64,000 nt of DNA from Mycolicibacterium pulveris. GTDB taxonomy: Bacteria > Actinomycetota > Actinomycetes > Mycobacteriales > Mycobacteriaceae. Location of the stretch: assembly GCF_010725725.1 (NCBI RefSeq), contig NZ_AP022599.1, positions 5,420,750-5,484,749 on the forward strand. Direction: 5' to 3'. Shown here piece by piece: positions 43,775-51,107 of this stretch. Within the stretch, counting starts at the first letter, position 1, and each line of letters begins with the position of its first letter. A program made the translations under genes and the position numbers. The notes under the pieces were generated by a model. The model was given only the letters and a program-made list of their open reading frames with translations, had not been told where the DNA came from and did no database searches.

Positions 43775-45154
43775 ATGGTCGAGACAGTCGAACGAACCGA
43801 TCTGCACACCCTGCCGCTGGCGCCCAAGAATCCCCTGCCCTACCGGCAGCAGTTGAAGGCCGTCAGAAGCTTTCACAGCGGGTTGGAGACGTTGCGCGAT
43901 GCGGGCGGCCCGGTGACCCGACTCACGTTGGCACCCAAGTGGCTTGCGCCCACGGTGGTCATCGCCACCTCACCGCAGGGCGCCCGCGACATCCTCGGCC
44001 GGGGTGGCGGACACATCGAAAAGACGCGTGTGCATGCGGAGATGCGCCACCTGCTCGGCCCGAACCTCTTCGACCTCACCCATGAACCGTGGCTGCCGCG
44101 CCGACGTGCCCTGCAGCCGATGTTCACCAAACAGCACGTCCGCGAGTTCGCCGGACACATGGCCGAAGCCGCGCAGACAGTCGCTGACACCTGGACGGAC
44201 GGCGCCGAAGTCGATCTCGATACGGAATGCCGCAAGCTGACACTGCGCGCATTGGGCCGCTCAGTGCTCGGGATCGATTTGGACGCACACGCGGAGGTCA
44301 TCGCCGAACCGCTGCATGTGACGACCGAATACATCACGGATCGGGCGATGCGCCCGATCAACGCCCCGCGCTGGCTGCCGACCCCCGCGCGCCGGCGGGC
44401 GCGCACCGCCAGCGCGACACTGCACCGGTTGGCCGACGACATCCTTCAGGAGTGTCGCGCCGATCCCACACGGGAGGCACCGCTGGTGCATGCGCTGATC
44501 GCGGCCAGCGATCCCGCCACCGGACAGACCCTGTCCGACAACGAGATCCGCGACGAGCTCATCGCTTTCATGTTGGCCGGCCATGACACCACCGCCACCA
44601 CGCTCGCCTACGCCATGTGGGCGTTGGGTCATCACATCGACATGCAGGACAAGGTCCGCGCCGAGGCTCTCGCGGTCGGCGACCACGAGCTGACCCCCGA
44701 CGACGTGCCCGCCCTCAGATACACCGTTCAGGTGCTTCACGAGGCTTTGCGGCTGTGCCCGCCGGGAGCGGCGACGGCCAGGATGGCGATGCAGGACGTC
44801 GAAGTCGACGGCTACCGCGTCGAGGCCGGCACCATGCTGGTGGTGGGCATCTATGCCCTGCACCGGGATCCGGCGCTGTGGGACCACCCGCTGGATTTCG
44901 ACCCCGACCGCTTCAGCCCGCGAAACTCCGAGGGCCGCGACCGCTGGCAGTATCTGCCTTTCGGCGCGGGGCCGCGCTCCTGCATCGGCGATCACTTCGC
45001 CATGCTCGAAGCCACCCTCGCGCTCGCCACCGTCGTCCGCTGCACCGAAATCCGGTCCAAGAACCCCGATTTCCCCATAATCACGCCATTCACCACCGTT
45101 GCCGCAGAACCGATCCGCGCCACCGTCACCGCACGAGGCGGCCGTCGCCGCTGA
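43775..45154 (+). CDS. Cytochrome P450
   Basis: The 459-residue P450 is complete. The I helix has FMLAGHDTTATTLAY (AGHDTT), ExxR is in LHEALRLCPP and the heme loop is FGAGPRSCIGDHFAMLE with the axial Cys. It lacks a membrane anchor and resembles the soluble, CYP102/CYP4-like long-chain type by its heme region. It needs separate ferredoxin and reductase partners, none of which is adjacent. It is probably controlled by the neighbouring LAL regulator through 43686-43705. Its substrate may be shared with the monooxygenase at 36704. Confidence 0.93.
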   Translation: MVETVERTDLHTLPLAPKNPLPYRQQLKAVRSFHSGLETLRDAGGPVTRLTLAPKWLAPTVVIATSPQGARDILGRGGGHIEKTRVHAEMRHLLGPNLFDLTHEPWLPRRRALQPMFTKQHVREFAGHMAEAAQTVADTWTDGAEVDLDTECRKLTLRALGRSVLGIDLDAHAEVIAEPLHVTTEYITDRAMRPINAPRWLPTPARRRARTASATLHRLADDILQECRADPTREAPLVHALIAASDPATGQTLSDNEIRDELIAFMLAGHDTTATTLAYAMWALGHHIDMQDKVRAEALAVGDHELTPDDVPALRYTVQVLHEALRLCPPGAATARMAMQDVEVDGYRVEAGTMLVVGIYALHRDPALWDHPLDFDPDRFSPRNSEGRDRWQYLPFGAGPRSCIGDHFAMLEATLALATVVRCTEIRSKNPDFPIITPFTTVAAEPIRATVTARGGRRR

Positions 45155-45223
45155 TCGATCTGCCCAACATCACCGGCGGCGTACCCGTCAACTTCGGAAG
45201 GGAAGTTTGCTTAGCTGATAGGT

Positions 45224-45964
45224 GTGAGTACGGTGATCTACCGCCTTGTCGCCGCCGTCGTCGCCGCGGCGGCGCTGGCATTGCCGACGGCAACACCGCA
45301 GGCCGCGCACGCGCAGCCCGTCGACGCCACCGCCGTCGTCCTGCGCGTCGTCGACGGCGACACCATCGACATCCGCGACGAGGTTCGCGGCCGGCTGCGG
45401 GTGCGCATCCTCGGCATCGACACCCCGGAAACCAAGAAGCCCAACTCCCCCGTCGAGTGCTGGGGACCCGAGGCCACCGAGTTCGCCACGTCCACCATGC
45501 TCGGCCAGCGCGTCGCGCTGGTGACCGATCCGACCCAGGACCGCACCGACCGCTACGGCCGCACCCTGGCCTACCTCGTGCGTGAAGACGGCTTCGACTA
45601 CGCCGTGGAGGCCGCCCGCGCCGGCGCCGCGCGCAGTTACGTCTACGGCGGTCGGCCCGTCAGTCGCTACGACGCGATCGTCGCCGCCGAACGCGAGGCC
45701 CGCGAAGCCCGCCGCGGATTGTGGGGACCGCCCTGCAACGGCCTCACCACGGCGGCCGACACCGTGCCCGCAGCGACCCAGCCCCGCCCCTTCTTCGACC
45801 CGGCCCCACCCCCGAGCGCCGCGCCCGCGCCGCCGTCGACCTCGATCTACTACCCCAACTGCGCCGCGGCGCGCGCGGCAGGCGCAGCCCCCCTGCGCGT
45901 GGGCGAGCCGGGCTATCGTTCCGGCCTTGACGGCGACGGCGACGGCATCGCGTGCGAACGCTGA
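45224..45964 (+). CDS. Secreted thermonuclease-like protein with excalibur domain
   Basis: The 246-residue protein has a signal peptide (about 1-30, ending AAHAQP). A staphylococcal-nuclease domain (about 35-165) has VVDGDTIDI, LGIDTPETKKP and DRYGRTLAYLV with the catalytic Arg and Glu positions. A Pro-rich linker and a C-terminal excalibur calcium-binding domain (YYPNCAAARAAG ... GLDGDGDGIACE) follow. Excalibur domains are typical of extracellular proteins. Extracellular DNA or RNA breakdown is the likely function. Confidence 0.9.
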   Translation: MSTVIYRLVAAVVAAAALALPTATPQAAHAQPVDATAVVLRVVDGDTIDIRDEVRGRLRVRILGIDTPETKKPNSPVECWGPEATEFATSTMLGQRVALVTDPTQDRTDRYGRTLAYLVREDGFDYAVEAARAGAARSYVYGGRPVSRYDAIVAAEREAREARRGLWGPPCNGLTTAADTVPAATQPRPFFDPAPPPSAAPAPPSTSIYYPNCAAARAAGAAPLRVGEPGYRSGLDGDGDGIACER

Positions 45965-46011
45965 CGGTCCACCCGCCACGTCAACGACCAAGAAGCGGGT
46001 AGGTTTTGCTC

Positions 46012-46395
46012 ATGCGGCTCACCGCGGCGTTCTTCGCCAACCACGTCGAGGTCGTCGACGGCATGCTCAACCTCACCGGCGGATTCTGGGCCAGCACCAC
46101 CGTCGCGGCCACGGCGACCGCGTTCCAAACCGACGTCGTGGTGCTCTGCGACGTCGACGATTCCGACGTGGGCCAGACGTACTCGTTGGTGATCGACGCC
46201 GAGGGACCCAACGCGCAGCGCCTGCCCAGTTACACCTCCAACTTGACCGTCGACGCGCCGATGAAGTTCATGTGCATGCCCGCGCTGGTGCTGCCCGTCA
46301 ACCCCGGCGGCGGACACCACGTCTACCGGTTCCGCATCGCCGGCCAACACGAGCGCATCGACGTGCCGTTGACGGTAAGACTGGCCCGGCCGTGA
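46012..46395 (+). CDS. DUF6941-like conserved protein
   Basis: The 127-residue protein starts at an ATG (46012), with a TTG 6 bases upstream. It begins AAFFANHVEVVDGMLNLTGG, a pattern shared by small actinobacterial proteins grouped as DUF6941, and appears all-beta. There is no signal peptide, although a hydrophobic strand VLCDVDDSDVGQTYSLVI is present. Function unknown. Confidence 0.65.
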   Translation: MRLTAAFFANHVEVVDGMLNLTGGFWASTTVAATATAFQTDVVVLCDVDDSDVGQTYSLVIDAEGPNAQRLPSYTSNLTVDAPMKFMCMPALVLPVNPGGGHHVYRFRIAGQHERIDVPLTVRLARP

Positions 46396-46492
46396 CCCGC
46401 CGGCGAGTGCGCCCCCGGGAAAGCACACGTCGAGGCGCCCGTACCCACTACGCTTCTGCCAAGACAGGGGCCATGACGACCTAAGGGTGGAC

Positions 46493-46912
46493 ATGATTCG
46501 CGAAATCCTCGCCGCTGTGGCAGTCGCCGGTGCTGCCATCAGCATGGCGCCCGCCGCATCCGCCGACGACCTGATGTATCTGGACAAGCCGGGCCGCTAC
46601 CCCAGCGACGTTCCGGGGATGAATTACGACGCCCGCCTCGCCGGGCCCTGCACGAACATGGAGCGCTTCACCTTCGGTCGCGGACCAGGCGGCGAGGTTC
46701 TGCAATGCCGTTGGATCGAAAACCAGTGGCCGCCGGTGTACACCGGGTTCTGGGTCGCGGCCTACCAGTTGTACGGCGTCCAGGAAATCGGTTCGCCCTG
46801 CCCGAAGCCGCAGTCGGCCGCGCAGGCCCCCGACGGGCGGCCGCTGCTGTGCCGCGGGCCCGAAGGGTGGCAGCCGGGCTTCTTCACCCGCGCCGGGTTC
46901 TTCCCGAGATAG
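46493..46912 (+). CDS. Secreted small protein of unknown function
   Basis: The 139-residue protein has a signal peptide (about 1-24, cleavage near ASA-DDL) and a mature part rich in Pro, Gly and Trp with four Cys residues (GPCTNM, LQCRWI, SPCPKP, LLCRGP). These could form two disulphides. The pattern recalls small mycobacterial exported proteins. Another protein of similar style is encoded in the prophage at 57387-57758. No family was recognised. Confidence 0.72.
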   Translation: MIREILAAVAVAGAAISMAPAASADDLMYLDKPGRYPSDVPGMNYDARLAGPCTNMERFTFGRGPGGEVLQCRWIENQWPPVYTGFWVAAYQLYGVQEIGSPCPKPQSAAQAPDGRPLLCRGPEGWQPGFFTRAGFFPR

Positions 46913-46913
46913 C

Positions 46914-47351
46914 TCAGTCCCGCAGTGTCCGACTCGGTGACTGCCCGAACGTCTGCTTGTAGATCCGGCTGAAGCGACCAGCGTGGGCGAAGCCCCAGCG
47001 CCCGGCGATGGCCATCACCGTGTCCACGGCTGGGTCGGCCTTCCGCAAATCGCGGTGCGCGTGACACAGCCGCACGCGACGGAGATATTCCAGCGGCGTG
47101 GTGTCCATGTGGCGCCGAAACGTGTACTGCACCGAGCGCGGGGTGACGTTGACGGCCGCGGCAATATCGTTGAGCGAGATGTCATTATCGGCGTTCTCGT
47201 GAATAAACGCGATCGCTCGCCGCAGCAGCGCCGACTGCGTACCCGAGGCTCTGACTTTCTTCCCCATGTTGGGGCGACGGATACCCGCGAGGGCGCGAGC
47301 AAAAACGATTCGGTGGACCATGTCACGTTCTTCGACACCCATTGGCGTCAA
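46914..47351 (-). CDS. AraC-family DNA-binding protein, short form
   Basis: The protein has up to 145 residues from the start at 47351; an internal ATG at 47267 (MGKKVRASG) is possible. It is almost only the AraC DNA-binding domain: NDISLNDIAAAVNVTPRSVQ then YTFRRHMDTTPLEYLRRVRL (first helix-turn-helix), and VMAIAGRWGFAHAGRFSRIY then KQTFGQSPS (second). The usual 150-200-residue sensor domain is missing, so it is either a natural short form or a truncated gene. Its start region overlaps the clpC2 operators (47347-47391), so the two divergent genes could share control. Confidence 0.8.
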   Translation of the reverse strand: MTPMGVEERDMVHRIVFARALAGIRRPNMGKKVRASGTQSALLRRAIAFIHENADNDISLNDIAAAVNVTPRSVQYTFRRHMDTTPLEYLRRVRLCHAHRDLRKADPAVDTVMAIAGRWGFAHAGRFSRIYKQTFGQSPSRTLRD

Positions 47352-47391
47352 CCATCGGTTGACGAAACGCTAGCGTCAACCTAGAGTTGAC
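47347..47391. promoter_or_regulatory. Paired inverted repeats at the clpC2 start (autoregulatory operators)
   Basis: GTCAACC-ATC-GGTTGAC (47347-47363) and GTCAAC-CTAGA-GTTGAC (47375-47391) are two palindromes spaced 28 bp apart. The second ends 3 bp before the clpC2 ATG. ClpC2 itself carries a helix-turn-helix and is reported to bind its own promoter, so these are the natural candidate sites. Confidence 0.72.
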
Positions 47392-47394
47392 CAC

Positions 47395-48108
47395 ATGACG
47401 AAGCCCGCCAAGATCCAGAACCCCGTGCGTCTCGACGATCTGATCCAGGTCATCAAAGAGGTGCACAGCGAGCCGCTCGATCAGCTCACCGACGCGGTGC
47501 TCGCCGCCGACGCCCTCGGCGAGATCGCCGACCACCTCATCGGCCACTTCGTCGACCAGGCCCGCCGCTCGGGGGCGTCGTGGACCGAGATCGGCAAGTG
47601 CATGGGCGTGACCAAACAGGCCGCCCAGAAGCGCTTCGTGCCCAAGGCCGACGCGCTGGATCCCAACGCCGGGTTCAGCCGGTTCACTCCCCGGGCGCGC
47701 AATGTCGTCGTGGTCGCCCAGAACAGGGCGCAGGAAGCCGGCAACGCCGAAATCACCCCGGATCATCTGCTGCTCGGCCTGTTCGACGACTCCGAAGGTC
47801 TGGCCGTCAAACTGCTCGCCGGCCAAGGCGTCGATGCCGCGACCGTGTCCGACGCCGTCGAGCTTCCGCCGCGCACCGAGGGCGAGCTGCCAGCGCTGAC
47901 TCCGTTCAACGGCGCCGCCAAGAAGGTGCTCGAACTGACCTTCCGGCAAGCACTTCGCCTGGGCCACAACTACGTTGGCACCGAACACATTCTGCTGGCG
48001 CTGCTGGAGGCCGAGGACGACGACGGTGTGCTGCACCGCCTCGGCGTCGACCGGGACCGCTTCGAGGCAGACCTGGTCACCGCGCTGGAACCGTTCACCA
48101 AAGGCTGA
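47395..48108 (+). CDS. clpC2: ClpC2-like protein: helix-turn-helix plus Clp N-domain
   Basis: The 237-residue protein has an N-terminal helix-turn-helix part (about 50-85: SGASWTEIGKCMGVTKQAAQ KRF) and a Clp N-terminal double repeat (about 92-235: FTPRARNVVVVAQNRAQEAG, ITPDHLLLGLF, LGHNYVGTEHILLALLE). There is no ATPase domain. This is the layout of mycobacterial ClpC2 (M. tuberculosis Rv2667), described as protecting cells from cyclomarin-type antibiotics that target the ClpC1 N-domain by sequestering the drug. It is reported to repress its own promoter. Two palindromes directly upstream support that. The gene block after it follows M. tuberculosis. Confidence 0.9.
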   Translation: MTKPAKIQNPVRLDDLIQVIKEVHSEPLDQLTDAVLAADALGEIADHLIGHFVDQARRSGASWTEIGKCMGVTKQAAQKRFVPKADALDPNAGFSRFTPRARNVVVVAQNRAQEAGNAEITPDHLLLGLFDDSEGLAVKLLAGQGVDAATVSDAVELPPRTEGELPALTPFNGAAKKVLELTFRQALRLGHNYVGTEHILLALLEAEDDDGVLHRLGVDRDRFEADLVTALEPFTKG

Positions 48109-48158
48109 CCGCGGGCAACCGGCGGTAACACGTTTCAGTGTGTGCGATCATTTCGGCC

Positions 48159-48653
48159 ATGCGTCGCTGGTTCGTGCTCCTGATCGCGGCGATGTCGGCC
48201 GCCGCCGTCGTCGTGGCCGCCCCCGCCTCGGCGGCGACGACGCCCATCGGACGCCTCGGCGAGACGCTGCGGGTGGACTTCGAGGGCCTGGTCGCCGACA
48301 TCACCGTGCACGGCATCGCGCCCTCGCCGGTCCCGCCCGGTTTCGGCTATCCGCCCCGGGCGCCGCGCTATGAGGTCTGGCGAGGCGACGTCACCGTGCA
48401 TCCGATCGCGGTGCCCACGCCGTACGCCCAGGCGATCACCTACCAGTTCCGCGGTGTCACGCCGACCGGCGACGCCTACGAACCGCGCAACACCGACGCC
48501 CCGGATTCGTTGCAGCGCGCGCTGAACAACGCCCCCGCCGGCTCCACGGTCAGCGGTGGCGTGTGGTGGGACTGCTACCGCGATCTGATCTCCAACGTGG
48601 TGCTCATCGACCGGGTCACCGGGAAGCACCTGGCGCAGTGGAACGTGTCCTGA
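48159..48653 (+). CDS. Exported protein, MPT63/DUF1942-like
   Basis: From the ATG at 48159 the protein has 164 residues with a signal peptide (about 1-26, cleavage near ASA-ATT). The mature part is all-beta in character, with IGRLGETLRVDFEGLVADIT, YEVWRGDVTVHPIAVPTPYA and STVSGGVWWDCYRDLISNVV. This resembles the immunoglobulin-like MPT63 fold, but the similarity is only by eye. The M. tuberculosis gene in the same position (Rv2668) is also an exported protein. A GTG at 48138 is an alternative start. Confidence 0.7.
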   Translation: MRRWFVLLIAAMSAAAVVVAAPASAATTPIGRLGETLRVDFEGLVADITVHGIAPSPVPPGFGYPPRAPRYEVWRGDVTVHPIAVPTPYAQAITYQFRGVTPTGDAYEPRNTDAPDSLQRALNNAPAGSTVSGGVWWDCYRDLISNVVLIDRVTGKHLAQWNVS

Positions 48654-48656
48654 CGC

Positions 48657-49190
48657 TTGGGTATTGACGTCGCGGCGGCCACCGAAGCCGATCTTGTCGA
48701 CCTCGCCGACGTGGCGGCCACGACCTTCCCGCTGGCCTGTCCGCCGTCGGTGACGCCGCAGAACATCGCCGCGTTCATCGCCGAGAACCTGTCCGAAGAA
48801 CGGTTCCGCGAATACCTCGCCGATTCCGACCGCACCGTGCTGGTGGCGCGCCGGGATGACCGCATCGTGGGTTACGCCATGTTGATTCACGGGGTTCCCG
48901 ACGACGACGACGTCCAGCGTGCGGTCCCTTCGCGCCCGGCCGTCGAGGTGTCGAAGCTGTACGTGCTGCCCGACCACCACGGTGCCGGTGTCTCGGCGGC
49001 GCTGATGCGCGCGGCGCTGGCTGAGGCCGCCGAGCTGGGTGCGGCCTGTGTATGGCTCGGGGTCAACCAACAGAATCAGCGCGCTCAGCGCTTCTACGCC
49101 AAACACGGGTTTCGCGTCAACGGCACCAAGACGTTTCGGCTCGGTGCCGGGATCGAGAACGACTTCGTGATGGTGCGCGAGCTTTCCTGA
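48657..49190 (+). CDS. GNAT-family N-acetyltransferase
   Basis: The 177-residue protein has the GNAT pattern: VAAATEADLVDLADVAATTF at the start, EVSKLYVLPDHHGAGVSAAL with the acetyl-CoA loop, and LGVNQQNQRAQRFYAKHGFR near the end. The loop is HGAG rather than the usual QGxGxG/A, which is acceptable in the family. The start is a TTG at 48657, 3 bp after the previous stop. Substrate unknown. It is convergent with zapE. Confidence 0.88.
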   Translation: MGIDVAAATEADLVDLADVAATTFPLACPPSVTPQNIAAFIAENLSEERFREYLADSDRTVLVARRDDRIVGYAMLIHGVPDDDDVQRAVPSRPAVEVSKLYVLPDHHGAGVSAALMRAALAEAAELGAACVWLGVNQQNQRAQRFYAKHGFRVNGTKTFRLGAGIENDFVMVRELS

Positions 49191-49192
49191 GC

Positions 49193-49252
49193 GCGAGCAG
49201 ACGTGAAAACCCCCAAAAGCAGGCCATTTAGGGGGTTTTCACGTCTGCTCGC
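49193..49252. terminator. Very long perfect inverted repeat (bidirectional terminator)
   Basis: Two 22-bp arms with no mismatch (49193-49214 and 49231-49252) enclose a 16-nt loop. The inner ends are AAAACCCCC and GGGGGTTTT. It separates convergent GNAT and zapE genes; the right arm lies inside the last codons of zapE. Confidence 0.8.
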
Positions 49253-50273
49253 CGGAAGAAGAGTCGCGGGACAACGCCAGCAGCCGAGACGTCGCGCGCA
49301 GATACTTCTTGCGGAAGCCCCCGGCGAGCATGTCGTCGCTGAAGATGGTGTCGAGCTTCGCGCCCGAGGCGACCACCGGAATGCCGGCGTCATACAGTCG
49401 GTCGGTCAACGACACCAGCCGCAGCGCCACGTTCTGGTCCTCGATCGGGTGCACACCGGTGACGAACACCGCGGCGACGTCCTCGATCAGCGTCAGATAG
49501 CGCGACGGATGCATGGTGGCCAGGTGCGCGCACAGCGCGTCGAACTCGTCGAGCGTCGCCCCGGGCACCTGCGCGGCGCGCCGGGCGACCTCGTCGTCGG
49601 TGAGCGGCTCGGGCGCGGGCGGAAGGCCGCGGTGCCGGTAGTCGGGCCCGTCGATGCGTACCGTGTCGAAAATAGCTGCCAGCGTGTGGATCTCACGCAG
49701 GAAGTCCTGGGCCGCGAACCGGCCCTCGCCGAGCTGCTCGGGCAGCGTGTTGGAGGTGGCCGCCACCGACACCCCGCGCTCGACGAGCGCCGACAGCAAC
49801 CGCGAGATCAGCGTCGTGTTGCCCGGATCGTCCAGCTCGAACTCGTCGATGCACACCACCACGTAGTCGGCCAACAGGTCGATACATTCGGTGAAGCCGA
49901 AAACACCTGCCAGTTGGGTTAATTCGCCGAACGTCGCGAACGCCTTCGGCTCGGGAAGTCGGTAGTACGACGACGCCAGCAGGTGCGTCTTGCCGACGCC
50001 GAACCCGCCGTCGAGATACAGCCCGACCCCGGGCCGCACCTCGCGGCGGCCGAACAACTTCTTCCTGCCCGCCCGCCGGTCCACGGCCTGCGCGCAGAAC
50101 CGCAGGCACGACTGCACGGCAGCGGCCTGCGACGGTTCGGCCGGATCGGGAATGTAGCTGTCGAAGCTGACGTCGGCGAAGGTGAGCGGCGGAACCAACT
50201 GGGCGATCAACCGCTCCGGGGTGACGTCGGGGTGGCGGTCGACCAGACGTCTCAGACCGCTGGACCCATGCAT
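49239..50273 (-). CDS. zapE: AFG1/ZapE-like ATPase
   Basis: The 344-residue AAA ATPase has Walker A YLDGGFGVGKTHLLAS and Walker B VVVCIDEFELDDPGN. The family-typical ATSNTLPEQLGEGRF and the C-terminal FRKKYLRATSRLL are also present. ZapE proteins act in cell division and membrane-protein quality control in other bacteria. The M. tuberculosis counterpart is Rv2670c, in the same position. It is divergent from the ribD-like gene. Confidence 0.92.
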   Translation of the reverse strand: MHGSSGLRRLVDRHPDVTPERLIAQLVPPLTFADVSFDSYIPDPAEPSQAAAVQSCLRFCAQAVDRRAGRKKLFGRREVRPGVGLYLDGGFGVGKTHLLASSYYRLPEPKAFATFGELTQLAGVFGFTECIDLLADYVVVCIDEFELDDPGNTTLISRLLSALVERGVSVAATSNTLPEQLGEGRFAAQDFLREIHTLAAIFDTVRIDGPDYRHRGLPPAPEPLTDDEVARRAAQVPGATLDEFDALCAHLATMHPSRYLTLIEDVAAVFVTGVHPIEDQNVALRLVSLTDRLYDAGIPVVASGAKLDTIFSDDMLAGGFRKKYLRATSRLLALSRDSSSGEQT

Positions 50274-50307
50274 GCACGCACCCTATCGACGTGCTTCGAT
50301 CGTGTTC

Positions 50308-51081
50308 ATGTCCGATACCGCCGCCGGGATGCACTTCAGCGTCCTGGGCCCCACCGACAGCGTCGACGACGGCCGGGTGTCCGACTTCTACGCCTATCCC
50401 GACGACCTGCGGCGCTGCTGGGTGCGCGGCAACATGATCGCCAGCATCGACGGTGGCGCCACCACCGACGGCAAGGCCGGTGGAATGGCCGATGCCGGCG
50501 ACCGCGTGCTGTTCCGGTTGATGCGCTACGCCGCCGACGTCGTCGTCGTCGGCGCGGCCACCGTGCGCGTCGAGAACTATTCCGGCGTGCAGGTGCCCAT
50601 CGCCCACCGCAGCGCCCGTCAGCGCCGCGGCCAGGCCGAGGTGCCGCCGATCGCCGTCGTCACCCGATCCGGCAACCTCGACCCCGACGCCCGCTTCTTC
50701 ACCCGCACCGACGTGCCCCCGCTGATCCTGACCTGCGCTGACGCCTATCAGAACACCCGCGGCAGGTTGAGCGGGGTCGCCGAGGTGATCAACGCATCGG
50801 GACCGCGATCCGATCGCGTCGACTCCACCGCGCTGCTGAAAGTCCTGGCCGAACGCGGCCTGTACCGGGTGCTCTCCGAGGGCGGTCCGCAGGTGCTGGG
50901 CATGCTGATCGAGAACGACCAACTCGACGAGCTCTGCCTGACCGTGGCGCCGCTGCTTCTCGGCGGGCAGGCCCCGCGCATCGCCACCGCACCCGGTGAG
51001 GTGCGCACCCGCATGCGCCCGGCCCACCTGCTCCGCGACGACGCCGGCTACCTCTACACCCGCTACGTACGGGCGGAGTGA
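50308..51081 (+). CDS. RibD C-terminal-domain reductase (pyrimidine reductase-like)
   Basis: From the ATG at 50308 the protein has 257 residues and consists of the RibD reductase domain only. Motifs are NMIASIDGGATTDGKAGGM, VVVVGAATVRVENYSG and the C-terminal LSEGGPQVLGMLIENDQLDE followed by LCLTVAPLLLGG. NADPH-dependent reduction of a pyrimidine or folate-like substrate is the expected activity. The M. tuberculosis counterpart (Rv2671) has been linked to bypass of dihydrofolate reductase. The longer open frame upstream lies within zapE. Confidence 0.9.
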   Translation: MSDTAAGMHFSVLGPTDSVDDGRVSDFYAYPDDLRRCWVRGNMIASIDGGATTDGKAGGMADAGDRVLFRLMRYAADVVVVGAATVRVENYSGVQVPIAHRSARQRRGQAEVPPIAVVTRSGNLDPDARFFTRTDVPPLILTCADAYQNTRGRLSGVAEVINASGPRSDRVDSTALLKVLAERGLYRVLSEGGPQVLGMLIENDQLDELCLTVAPLLLGGQAPRIATAPGEVRTRMRPAHLLRDDAGYLYTRYVRAE

Positions 51082-51107
51082 GCGCGCACGTCAGTACTGT
51101 GGTCGAC

